A stretch of DNA of 64,000 nucleotides, from positions 50,682,274 to 50,746,273 of the forward strand of contig CM066998.1 of NCBI GenBank assembly GCA_033977485.1. Reading direction: 5' to 3'. The notes under the pieces were generated by a model. It saw nothing but the letters and a program-made list of their open reading frames with translations. It was not told where the DNA came from and did no database searches. Positions 49,012 to 59,475 of the stretch are shown one piece after another; positions within the stretch are counted from its first letter, which is position 1; each line of letters starts with the position of its first letter. A program made the translations under genes and the position numbers. This stretch comes from Hydrangea macrophylla (lineage: Eukaryota > Streptophyta > Magnoliopsida > Cornales > Hydrangeaceae).

Positions 49012-50354
49012 GTTCTTCTCTAATCAAGAAAGACGAACCCAAGAAAATTAGACGTGTCCTCACTAGGGGATCTGGTTGTTCCACTCTTTCTACAGGTCCA
49101 TGACATGAAAGGCCCGCATACAAAATTGATTTTCAGGAGACAAGGAATTTCGAGGAATTATTTTGATCTTAATTGGGAGGAAGATGTTGTGGATTTGTAT
49201 GTTACATGTATGCAATGATATTGGTTAATGTGACAAACATGTTCATGCTTTGATGGTTTGATGCAACTGAATACATGCACTGCACATATGGCACACAGAT
49301 GAAATGCACGTGTGTGTGTGCCTACTGTATATGCAAAAGAAAGGAAAATTCTAATCCTAACACATAAACACATAAGCACATAAATCCTCACCCATGTCAA
49401 GTGCGCTAATTTCTCCTTTCATTGTAATCCTCTTTACCCTCTCAAAGGTTAGATATTTCAAAAGTTTCGAAAAAGTATTTCTTTAAATGATGAGATTTTT
49501 TTTTTTTTTAAAAAAAAACAACTCTCAAGGATTTTGAATCTTTTATTTAAAAATGAGCATGTGAAAATGTTTCTCAATAACGATGATTGGATTGAAATTT
49601 TGCTTTGAAATTCATTTAAAGAGCATTTTTTTTTTTTCAAAAAACAATTCCCAAAGATTAGTTTGGAGCTTTAATCAAAAGTGAACTCCAAAGATTTTTT
49701 TTGAAAGAGCAATTGAAAATTTTGGAATAAAGATTACAAAAATCCATTTGCTTTCAAAGATGGATTTAAAATTCTTTGGGTAGAAGGATCACATGATCGG
49801 ATTATCACCGTACTTTCCATGGGTTTGGATACATACAAGGTCAATGATGCTTAGCTAACATGGTATAAGAAGTATAACCTTATAACCAAGGTTCAGCATA
49901 TTCCCAAATGTCGTGGGACATGAGAAGGAATTGCTAAAAGGTGATTAGAGGGTTATACATCTTTTATCAAGCAAGCATTGTCATCATCTCAAATAATCCC
50001 CTTTGGGCATACAAAACTCCCTAGCACATAGTCCTAATCAAGAGTTGATTTCCTAAGATTGAAAGGTTCTATGGAAACTACTATGCAAAAGCTGGGATTT
50101 GGTCAAATAAGGGACCATTGACACACATCCGATAGGATGCTTAATATACCAAATCATGGTACGAGATCAAGGGTGATCACACGGTCCCATGATGACTTGA
50201 CCGACCGGGTTGCCCCGAGCCTCCAAGGTCATAGTTCCGTGCAATCGACTGGCTAGACATGCAAGTGAAATGCAACAGGCATACAAAGATTGATTAATTT
50301 GATTAAAAAAGATGCTTTCAAGTCTAATCCTCAAGTGAACCCAAAATCAGAATT
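49012..50354 (-). other. Leader between primer-binding site and gag, internal region B
   Basis: Counterpart of 36348-37689; the only difference I found is T12 instead of T11 at 49626-49637. Confidence 0.6.
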
Positions 50355-50404
50355 CTGGTCTGCGAAACCAGAGATTCTGGGTTCGATCCCCAGTGGAGTC
50401 GCCA
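50355..50404 (-). promoter_or_regulatory. Extended tRNA-Arg primer-binding site, copy B (50-nt tRNA-like sequence)
   Basis: Identical to 37690-37739, including the G at anticodon position 34 and the CCA (50402-50404), and separated by GAT from LTR3 at 50408. This is the functional position next to the outer 5' LTR. Confidence 0.85.
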
Positions 50405-50407
50405 GAT

Positions 50408-53341
50408 TGTGGATATCGCAGGTTGACTTACCCACAGCTTTTCTATTTAAATTCTTTTCTAAATTTCAATTTCAAAAACAAATGAGTCGCCACTTAATTT
50501 TTAAAAGGAAAAATTAAGAAACCATTTTAAAAGCAAACTGATCTTTTAGAAACCAGAGATTAACTAGGTCCGGGGATTATGGAATGAGAGAGGAAGGAGC
50601 CCGTCGGACTAAAACACCCTCTCTCATCCTATCTTGCGATAGGCCTCTACTCAACATCCTTTTAATCAAATTTATTAATCTAAGCATGCCCTCAACTAAT
50701 ACATATATATATATATATATATATACATTACAAAAGCATGTCCAAAGGGTGTAAAATTGCTAATGACAAAAATATCATTCATAAGCCACGTATGTCAAGT
50801 AGCAAGCGATATGATGTGCAATAGGGAACAAGAGAACTTACCCGGGGTCCAGCGGCGATATTAAACGTGCAATGCATACAATCAAAAGAAAACCCTAAAA
50901 ATAGTCTCTAATCACACATACACATAAGGCAAAAACCTAATTCTAAGGTGACGCGCATTAAGTCGAAAAATCAATAAAATCAAGAAATTAAGATAAACTA
51001 AAGAGGAATTCAAGAAGTCATACCTTGGTAATGCTATAAAACAAAGGGTTAGTTCACATGATATAGAAGATACGAAGTTAGAAATAACAATCCTAAATTT
51101 CTAGCTTAAATCTATCAAATGTAATTAAATCTAAAGCAAATAAGTCCTAATTACAAGTGCCAAACCATATGGATGAATATGTACATGGACAAGAATAAAC
51201 TATGAAACACTCTTAAACTTTGAATTCAAGCTCAACTAATCATTATTGAAACATGGTTTAAGCCCTAAGTCATAGGAGAATCATTTGGACCATTATTTAC
51301 AAAATTGGTCAAATGTGTCATAAAACTCTGAAAATTGCAGAGAGCAGACCAGAGCTTTAAGAAAATAAAAAGCACTTCTCTCGTGGTTTGATGTCGGTGA
51401 ATTTTGGACACAAGATGCCTCTGTCAGTCTAGTTTCCAAATCAAAAAGAAAATCAAGGTTTCAACGGTTAGATCTCCGGGAAAAGGACAAGAACCAGACG
51501 TCACTCAGAGATGTACAACTCTCTGTCCAGAGATATTGTTTGATTTTTTAAAAATAGCAAAAAGATGAGAAACACTTAGATCTTTTTAGGGGATCTTCCT
51601 AACACATTAAGGTACCCAGAAAAAATTATTAGAGACCCCAAAAACTCCATTAGAATTCTGATTTATGAATTTCAAAATGGACTTGCTGTTCTGAAACTAT
51701 TCTGAAACTCTGGACAGATTATTGTTACTCCACAAAACTCATGACCAAACCATTCTAAACATCAAACCACCTTAAAACAAAAATTACAGTGGTAGAATAT
51801 TGTGTTATTGACACTTTCCCGTTGGTTTCACTTGATTTCAACGGTTAGATTTCGAACTAAAAATCTTTGATCAAAAACAGTTTGTGAACTCACTGTTTTC
51901 ATTTGTCATGTTCAACTTTTATTTGGTAACCCCAACTATTGAACCATGAAGTTGGGTTAAACCAAACCACTTCTCCTACCATTTGATGGCCATTGGAGAT
52001 TAAAACTTTCATTTTTCATAGATTTCAAGTGAAGTATGGATGGACTTCATGAAATCTACAAGATAAGGAATCTAAACCATAGAGATGGGCTTAGACTCAA
52101 AACTACATTCTCCTACCATTTGATGGTCATTGGAGATGGAGACATGACTACTACTCATGAGTCTCAAAGGAATATAGAAAGGATTCCCCAAGACATCAAG
52201 GTTAGAGGACCCAAAATCATGAGTATGGACTTGGATCCATCTATTTGTTTATGATGATCAAACTTTGACTTCCATATGAAGCATAAGCTTTCATGGGATT
52301 CAAAAGATCACATTCAAGAGATTTCAAGAGAGATATTGAGGATCTCCAAGAGTCTCAAGAAGGAAGTATGAACAATAAAAGAAATGAAGCAAGGAAAACA
52401 AAATAGTTTGAGGATTCAAAGGAAAGAATGCAAATAAAATCACTTATGGTTAGAGGATCACCTCCAACTATCCTCAAAGTTTCTCTTCTTTGAAGATCTT
52501 CCAAGCTCTTCTTCCTAGTTTTCTCTAAACTCTCTCTTTTCTCTCTAAAATGTTGGTGTAATGGTAGTCTTTTTTGTATGTGTTGTCTCCCCTCAAATTC
52601 TCCCAATATTTTTCTCTTGGTTGGTTCCCCCTTTTCAATGAAGATACCTCTTCTTATATAGACAAAAATACCTAGGTAATTTCAGTAAATTCGGAGTAAA
52701 AGACATGTGTAAACATCTCATTTGGTTGTACAATGTGTACTTTCTGAAATTAGGCAGACTGCTGCCCAGCGCGGCAGTCCAGAAACTGTCGCGGCAGTCC
52801 GTGAATGCCGCCGCGGCAGTTCATGACTGCCGTCGCGGCACTTCATGACTGCCGCGCGGCATTCATCAAATGCCGCGAAAATTAATGGATTGCCGCGTTT
52901 TTGTCAGTCTTACTTTATCAGTTTTTTGTTCTTATTCGCATACGCATACGTATTGCACTGCAAAATACAGACTTTAAAAGTGAACGGCAGTCAGAAAATT
53001 TTGGCGGCACTTGGTGAATGCCGGAACGACATTCTCTGACTGCCGTGCGGCATTCACTGAGTGCCGCGGCTTCTGTCGTGTGCCGTTTTTAGCTGAGATT
53101 CCCTTTTTTAGGTCTTCCCCCTTTTTGAAACAATTATTTTGAAGATTCTTTCCAAAAGTCATGTCTTATACCTGAATTCTCCTAAATACCTGGTATTTTT
53201 CCTCTTTCTGTAAAATTTTATCGCGTTTTGGAGATTTTCTGAAGAGCTTGGAATACTTCAATTTTTCGGTCCTTGTCATCATCGGATACAGAGGTGACAC
53301 TCTCCTAAATTCGACGGTCGGTCAAAATTGGGGTGTCTACA
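50408..53341 (-). repeat. LTR3 (outer 5' LTR), 2,934 bp
   Basis: Terminal TG..CA as in the others. It matches LTR2 over its left 2.4 kb, but carries nine substitutions (52864, 52878, 52919, 52987, 53029, 53076, 53224, 53284, 53290) and a 1-bp deletion near 53140 that set it apart from LTR1 and LTR2. It is followed by CCCTC. Confidence 0.93.
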
Positions 53342-53346
53342 CCCTC
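53342..53346. repeat. 5-bp target-site duplication CCCTC, right copy
   Basis: Matches 25076-25080. Confidence 0.92.
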
Positions 53347-53451
53347 TCGTACTCGTCACCGCCACATTGCCTCCATCAAAGCCCTCTCAATCGTACCCAA
53401 ATTCTCACAGTCATCGATCTTCTCCCCACCCGATTCGGAGCCTTAGGGTGA
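53342..53451 (+). pseudogene. MULE-internal open fragment, 3' part
   Basis: In-frame continuation of the fragment at 24957-25080 once the retrotransposon is removed, ending at TGA 53449-53451. Ser/Pro/Leu-rich, with no family recognised. Captured host sequence is possible but unproven. Confidence 0.3.
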
Positions 53452-53672
53452 ACTCTAAATTGATGTCGTTGTCGACGAGTATGAGATCAAATTCAAACAT
53501 ACATGGTCTGCGAATTGTAGCTTTAATACCATTCTGAGAATTGAGATTTGGGTTTACATGATCTGGGTGTATGTAAGTGTAGGGGCCTTGGAGGAAGAGA
53601 GTAGAGAGGTTGAGAGAGAGATGGCTAGAGTTAGAGAGAGAGCAAGTGAAGCTTGGTAAATCAGATAGAGGA

Positions 53673-53857
53673 GGGTAGATTAGTAATTGACTTGTTAATG
53701 TCAGTTAAAACGACTTCCGTTTCTAACGCTGGTTAGCGGCAGGGGGTGTTAGTGTTACCAACATACAAACTTGAAGGGAGTTCAGTGTAACCTAAAAAAT
53801 CTTAGAGGGTGTGGGTGACAAACACCAAACCTCAGGAGGTGTCAATGTAATTTACCC
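53673..53857. repeat. Right TIR of the MULE
   Basis: Imperfect inverse of 23629-23770. The outermost GTAATTTACCC and GTGACAAACACC are best conserved. Confidence 0.75.
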
Positions 53858-53866
53858 AAACAAAAA
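53858..53866. repeat. 9-bp target-site duplication AAACAAAAA, right copy
   Basis: Matches 23620-23628 exactly. Confidence 0.85.
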
Positions 53867-54294
53867 CCATGTTCCATTAAGTCACAAAAACCCTTCCATA
53901 AACAATATGTAATGACAAATTCAATTTCCACTCTCTTACTTCAATGCTCTCTCAAATCTGTCTAATCTATGTGGGAATGGGTTTATGCCCTATTTGCCCT
54001 TAAGTTTGTATCATGTGATGTGACTGTCTGAAAATGAAAAAGAAAAATAAACGGACCAGGAAAAAAAAAAGTAGACCTGAAGGAAAAAAAAGCGATCTGA
54101 AATAAAATAAAATAAAGACCAGATCTTAAAATGAAAAAAAAGGGACCCGGAAAAAAAAACAAAATAGATCTAAGAATGAAAAAGAAAAAAAAAATAGGAT
54201 ATGAAAAAAGAAAAGAAAAAAAGAGATCTGAAAAAAAATAGGTTTTTGTTCCAAGAAGTTATCTCAAACTTCTAATCCCACCTAATACCCCCCT
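53867..54294. other. A-rich intergenic sequence
   Basis: A low-complexity purine stretch (54030-54240) with repeated GAYCTGAAAAAAAA-like units. No gene. Confidence 0.5.
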
Positions 54295-54685
54295 CCCATG
54301 GGTTAGATTTATGGCACTCTCTATGAGATAAAAACCTAGTTCAGGACTATTTTATCCTGTCCGATGGCACCACCAAACGCCGAGTAGGATAAAAGTTTTC
54401 TACCTCTTATCCTGACCACCAAAAAAGTTTAGGGGTTGTGTTATGGTAATTAAATTAGGAAGCTTCACTCTGTCCGAAAAAAAAAAACGCCCATGGGTTA
54501 GAGTTATCGCACTCTACATGAGATAAAAATCTAGTTCAAGAATATTTTATCCTATCCGATGGCGCCACCAAACGCTGAATAGGATAAAAGTTATCTATCT
54601 CTTATCCTGACCACCAAAAAGGTTTAGGGATTGTGTTGTGGTAATTAAATTTGAACTTCACTCTGTCCGAAAAAAAAAAAAAAAA
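54295..54685. repeat. Tandem duplication of an approximately 195-bp segment
   Basis: Both units run from CCCATGGGTTAGA through GAGATAAAAA, CCGATGGC, CCACCAAACGC and AGGATAAAAGTT to CACTCTGTCCGAAAAA. Divergence is several percent. Each unit has inverted TTTTATCCT / AGGATAAAA motifs, so each may be a MITE. Confidence 0.75.
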
Positions 54686-55460
54686 CTTTAAGAAACTTTT
54701 ACTGTGCTGTAGGTGGTTTTGCATGGACTTGTACAGAATGCTCGGAACTCCCTAGACTTAAAGGGAATCATTGAATTCTCTAAAGTCTTTTGCTGACTTG
54801 TACAAAATATTATAAGTAGGGTCACTGTCTAGAAAGATTACTTTATTAGGAAGTCCAAAACTTCTAAAATATTATTATGAGTTTCTATTCCGTTGTATGA
54901 TCGCCCCTTATATAATTATGACCGTTGACCGTACTAACTGTTATTTATAAGTAGGGTGACCTTCATCAAAATCATTTAAGAATTATATAGTTTCTCGAGA
55001 AAAAAACTATACTTCGAAGAATTATGTAGATTATTGACCGAGTAGTAAATACTTCGAAGAATTATGCAAATTATTGACCGACTAGAAAAAAGTGCGTACT
55101 TATGTGCTTTCTCTACTTCTTCATGATATCTTTTTTATCGTTATTTATAAAAAGCCTACTTAAGTCTTGTAAACACGTAAAAGATAGCCTCTGAGCCAAA
55201 TTCTTGGATCCGCCTCGGTGTATATATGTATATGTGTAGGTAATGACATAAGAAAAAAAATGAAGAACCCTAATCAATATCTAGACAACTTAACTATTCG
55301 GTTGATTTTTTTTTTTGGAAAAATTAGGGCGTGATTTTGAATTCATATCTTCTAACTAATCCACGAGAAGATTGAATCACAGACCCAAGGATAGACCCAT
55401 TCGTAGTCTGAACCCTGATCAATTTACTGCAGGCACCGTGTTCCCACTGGATTGCAAAGT
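54686..55460. other. Intergenic sequence without recognised gene
   Basis: Contains a short duplicated motif TACTTCGAAGAATTATG (55010-55060). Nothing else recognised. Confidence 0.4.
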
Positions 55461-55716
55461 TCACCCATTATCTGCTGGACGCCACAGGTTTAAATGAAAT
55501 GTGTGACTGCATTGAGGACACAACATTGCAACGTTTGCATTTGAAGAGAATAGGATAGTACGAAACTGGAGACATTTGAGAGCTGGAAGCTGCGGTGGTG
55601 CTTTCGTTGATGGTGGATGAACATGTGGTATGGTCAGGGGCTGGAGGAGTGTAATGATCCCCCGACATAAGAAACACCGTCGGATGTCCATTCTGTACGA
55701 TGCTCCCAAGAAGCAA
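55461..55716 (-). other. Uncharacterised region with two overlapping short - strand frames
   Basis: Two 82-codon frames overlap; one holds a CX2C pair (FKCKRCNVV), the other CPQC. Neither has a recognised family, splice context or promoter that I can defend. It could be a decayed exon or chance. Confidence 0.2.
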
Positions 55717-56259
55717 TGCTCATGAATGAAGTGTTTGCAAGAATTCGATCATCCGGTTGGAACACTTCGCGTTACACAGAGCAGTTGTCCATAACTAAAC
55801 AAAAGAACTCGATTTCTACATGATTAGCCATTAACGGCACTGAGGGAAAATACGAGTTTATTTACGACGATGCTATATATATATATATGTATATAAGTGC
55901 ACCAATGCCCATAAGTGTTTTACACTTTTATCAATCGGTGCATTTTAGTATTTTTGTTAGAGTTTTAATAAGTTTAGCATGCCACTTTTTTTTTTTGGTC
56001 CGTCCATATTTATAAATCCTATACACTTTTATTTCCTTCTAATTACGAATCATATTGTTACAAAAACAACTTTTTTTTTATTCACATGATCAGTCCTATT
56101 GTTACTATAATTGCCAAGGCTTCACGTACGCTATAAACGTATCTATATGTTTTCATGGAAATTGAATTCTTTGGCAGGTGTTGAGGAAAGAGGAGATAAA
56201 ACTTGAAGTTGAGGACTCAAAATACCAAATTAGTATTTTTTTTTGTTTTTTTTTTTTTT

Positions 56260-56615
56260 CCTTTAACGTTATGAGACCTATTGCACAATTCGTATTCTTT
56301 TTTTTTTTTTTTTTTAACGCTATGTCACGCCCCAGCGTAGCAAAATAAGGAAAAATTTTCAATTTCGTTTTGGACCTGTAGGTCATGACAGGTGATGGAT
56401 CGCTTGTCCTGTACTTAGCTTAACATGTACTAGAAAAACATAGTATTCTTTTTCATTTTTTCCTTTAACGTTATGAGACCTATCGCACAATTCGTATTCT
56501 TTTTTTTTTCCCCCTTTAATGTTATGTCACACCTCAGCGTAGCAAAATAAGAAAAATTTTTCATTTTCGTTTTGGACATGTAGGTCATGACAGGTGATGG
56601 ATCGCTTGTCCTATT
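56260..56615. repeat. Direct duplication (about 202-bp period) containing TGTCACGCCCC-type LTR ends
   Basis: Both units contain CTTTAACGTTATGAGACCTA, then a T-rich run, then TGTCACGCCCCAGCGTAGCA or the variant TGTCACACCTCAGCGTAGCA, then TAGGTCATGACAGGTGATGG. Either repeated insertion at the same target or a later tandem duplication would explain it. Confidence 0.65.
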
Positions 56616-57089
56616 TTCGTATAAAGGTATCAGAGCAAATGAAAAATATGATTATTACGAATTAAAACAACTTAGTCCAGATAGTCAACCGTTGACCCAG
56701 AATGGCCAAAACGGCTAAATATAGTCAAAAATAAGATTTTCGATTCAAGAGTTTAAAAATCCCGCGAATAGTTCATTTAGATTCTCATATATCATATATG
56801 ATTTGTAAGAATTTTTAAAAGGAAGGGAACCTAGTAAAAATAATGCCCTAATATCATACACTGTGCAAAAATCGGTAATTTTGCCTTCAGAGGTAAAGTT
56901 GACTTTTATCTATAAGGAATTGATTTTTAAAAGTATTTTTATTGAATCCAAATAGGAGGTATTTCGTTAATTATATTAATGACTTAAGTAAAATAATAAA
57001 TGGAAGGGAGAAATTATTTACTTAAATGGCATGAATGGAATTAACATGCAGTGAAGGCAATGTTCAGTGAAACAGAACATTCTGTCACA

Positions 57090-57205
57090 TATGGGTGTGA
57101 CCGGTCATGGTCATATAGCGGGACCGGTCATGGTCGCGATCGGTCCTGATAGTTATGCAGGCCGGTCATGGTCGGGACCGGTACTGGGTATGTTTTGCGA
57201 CCGGT
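57090..57205. repeat. Short array of GACCGGTCATGGTC motifs
   Basis: Five GACCGGTC-like motifs, most followed by MTGGTC, at about 20-30 bp spacing. ACCGGT is itself palindromic. Confidence 0.7.
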
Positions 57206-57837
57206 CTTGGTCGTCTTCAACCTCTGGACTGTACAAGTGTAGAACTATATACGAGTTTTACAAAGTTAAGCGATATAGTAAGTGTAATATACCATTCTCT
57301 TCATTTTTACTGCGTAGATTACGAATATATAAGTCTTAAGTCTTAATTTCTAATGTAACTCTACTTATTGATGAAAATCTGAGAGTCACCGAAACTACGG
57401 TTTCGCCGTACGTCACAACTGTTACAAATTAAGGTCTAAGGTTTGAAACATAAGCTAGTGGGACTATAGTCCTTCACTTCCAATTTACAGAAACCATTTT
57501 CATTGAGATTTGAGGGACCACCGTTTTCAAAGCTTCAAAATCATGTATATGTATATACACGTATATCTCTATATTTGATACCCCTGGCTTGTGCGTAATG
57601 ACAAATACTACATTATAAGTGAGTTCAAGAGACTCACCGAGTGTTAGATTGAGCTGTGAGACTTGCCAACGAAAGACGTAAATTCTGAAATATAACATCA
57701 AGCTTTGACAGTGGCTTCTTGGAGCTTACTGTAACTTCTTGCTTCTATATATTTCTTTTCTAACTTTGATTCCAACAAGTATTTATATGTGTGGTCATGT
57801 ATTTGAGAGTGAGGGATGAGAGAAATGAAATGGAAGC

Positions 57838-57877
<40 letters not shown>

Positions 57878-57895
57878 GTGTGTGTTTGGTGATCC

Positions 57896-57929
<34 letters not shown>

Positions 57930-57952
57930 GAGGGGGGAGAGAGAGAGAGAGA
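57838..57952. repeat. (GT)n and (GA)n microsatellites
   Basis: GT-rich run at about 57838-57886, GA-rich run at about 57897-57952. The Ser/Leu- and Thr/His-rich reading frames on the - strand here are by-products. Confidence 0.9.
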
Positions 57953-59129
57953 GCAAGCGCAAATGTGGGTGTGTTTGTAATCAACTGTGCTGAGAGTAAT
58001 GCTTAGGCTTTGCAATATCTGTGTGTGAATTTGTGCTTCATAGTGTGAACATAGATGTAGAGAGCTCAGATGGTTTGTAAGTTGAAGCTTCAATAAATTG
58101 ATACGTGATGGTTGAAGAATTCACAGCTGTGTGACAGATGGCGTCAAATCAGCTCGTAAATAATTCATCTGGTTGGTTAATCAGTTTGGTTCAGTTAGTT
58201 CAATTAGGTTGGTTCGGGTAGTCTAGAAAATATGCCAAATAAATATTAGGGACCGAAAATGTAGTCGACGTGATTAATATTTTATTCATAGTTTTAATCC
58301 CAAATTGTGGGGTAACTTAGGGGTGCAGTCTTAAGCACAAGTAATACTAATTAAAATTACTAAGGGTCACAAAAATAATGTTATTAATTAACAACTACTA
58401 TTATCACTCAAAATTATTTATGGAAATAATGTCACAATTAAGAATAATACCCAGTAGTAAAATAAAATGGCATTGTACTTAAAATTAACAACACAAGTAT
58501 AATTTATTTATACTAATAATATTACCACTAGAATTAATACATAGTAAATAAATAAAAACTAACATTTTATTTATTATAAGGGGCGCGAAAATACAGGTTG
58601 CTACACGTTATGAGACCTATTGTTACTAAAACTAGATTAAATCATGGGTTCAAACGTTTAATAAACTATAAACTATTAATTGGATTTATAACACAATCCA
58701 ACAGAATATAAATTAAAAAGTGACCACATACATAATTATATATGGTATTTCTTAGACATCTCGACTAATATTTGATATATGATCCAGTCAATACAAGACC
58801 TGTGATACTACATTTGCCCACATTGGAAACTAAATTTAGGATTTAAATTTGAGGCATAAGCATTATTGTCCAATCCTATATATATATATATATGAGTATT
58901 ATCTATTTTATAAAGCTTATAGTGAAAATAGTACTTCTACGTGCCTATGCTTGATCAACTTTATCTCACCCTACCTATGAGCTCTGAATAAAAAACTTCT
59001 TCATAGTAGTATTTATTGGCAGTTATACAATCCATTCATTAACAAATAATTCAAAACAACGTCAAATTAATCAGTTCATTTTAACTAACTAATCACTTTT
59101 AAAGAGAGTATTGAATTCAACAATGCTAG

Positions 59130-59262
59130 GGTGACAAACATTTCCTTAAAAACACTTACAAACACACTCTATCTCTCTCCTGGTGGCACTATGGGATCTA
59201 CTGAAATTATCCGGACCCCATAGTGCCACATAGGAGAGAGATAGAGTGTGTTTGTTAAAAGG
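59130..59262. mobile_element. Hairpin MITE (family E)
   Basis: Near-perfect arms of about 38 bp: ACACACTCTATCTCTCTCCT at 59162-59180 (left) and the inverse AGGAGAGAGATAGAGTGTGT at 59232-59251 (right). Pairing continues to GTGGCACTATGGG / CCCATAGTGCCAC, with a loop of about 20 bp. Confidence 0.75.
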
Positions 59263-59369
59263 GTTTATTACTCTATTGGATTCTGTCAATTACAACCTAT
59301 TCTCTTTTGGTACTCAGAATAATTCTAACTTATTGCTTGCTTTTGCAATGGGTTAGCTTGTGAGAGTAG

Positions 59370-59475
59370 TTGGTGGTGCCACATGTTAGTGCATATGTTA
59401 CAACTGACAAAGCATTTAAGAACTAAATTTGGGATTCGTATTTGTGAAATATAGCATTACTCATTGGAATATAGT
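59370..59475. mobile_element. MITE arm, family B
   Basis: GCCACATGTTAGTGCAT, ACAACTGACAAAGCATTTAA and AAATATAGCATTACTC align with the right arm of 12028-12233. Confidence 0.5.

Larger units (their letters stand above)
25081..53341 (-). mobile_element. Tandem non-autonomous Tat/Ogre-like LTR retrotransposon with three LTRs
   Basis: One 28,261-bp insertion bounded by CCCTC. On the - strand the order is LTR3 (5'), primer-binding site, gag-like ORF, non-coding region, minisatellites, polypurine tract, LTR2, then the same internal region again, then LTR1 (3'). The two internal regions (28014-37742, 40678-50407) differ by one T in a homopolymer wherever I compared them. Neither has reverse transcriptase, RNase H, integrase or protease, so mobilisation would need another element. 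tRNA-Arg priming, Gag motif style and 3' minisatellites are all features reported for Ogre/Tat Ty3-Gypsy elements. A single unit is about 15.6 kb. Confidence 0.92.
23629..53857. mobile_element. MULE (about 1.96 kb without the nested retrotransposon) hosting a tandem LTR retrotransposon
   Basis: The left TIR starts GGGTAAATTAGGCTGACACC and the right end is its imperfect inverse (GGTGTCAATGTAATTTACCC). Similarity runs for about 150-185 bp (23629-23770 and 53673-53857). Flanking 9-bp AAACAAAAA duplications are the usual Mutator-superfamily size, and the TIR sequence is of a type common in plant MULEs. There is no transposase, so it is non-autonomous. Inside are three hairpin MITEs (24103, 24279, 24744), a possible captured fragment (24957-25080 continuing at 53342), and the 28.3-kb retrotransposon array at 25081-53341. 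Confidence 0.85.
56323..58605 (-). mobile_element. LTR-like insertion, - strand, with a mutated target duplication
   Basis: On the - strand it starts TGTAGCAACCTGTATTTTCG (58605) and ends GGGGCGTGACA (56323) or GGTGTGACA (56525), resembling the termini of the solo LTR at 2044-4377. The flank after 58605 is CGTTA; the left flanks are CGCTA or TGTTA, each one base different. A TATAAATA lies near 57785 (- strand). It contains an ACCGGTCATGGTC array (57090-57205) and GT/GA microsatellites (57838-57952). No coding region. Probably a solo LTR, with a complex left end. Confidence 0.5.

Noticed and set aside
56629..56640. GGTATCAGAGCA, like the tRNA-iMet primer-binding site of many plant LTR elements
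   Set aside because: It lies about 100 bp from an LTR-like end, in an orientation inconsistent with the element around it, with no adjacent LTR terminus. It may be a remnant or coincidence.
57698..58093. 131-codon - strand frame rich in Ser, Leu, Thr and His
   Set aside because: Produced by the GT and GA microsatellites at 57838-57952.
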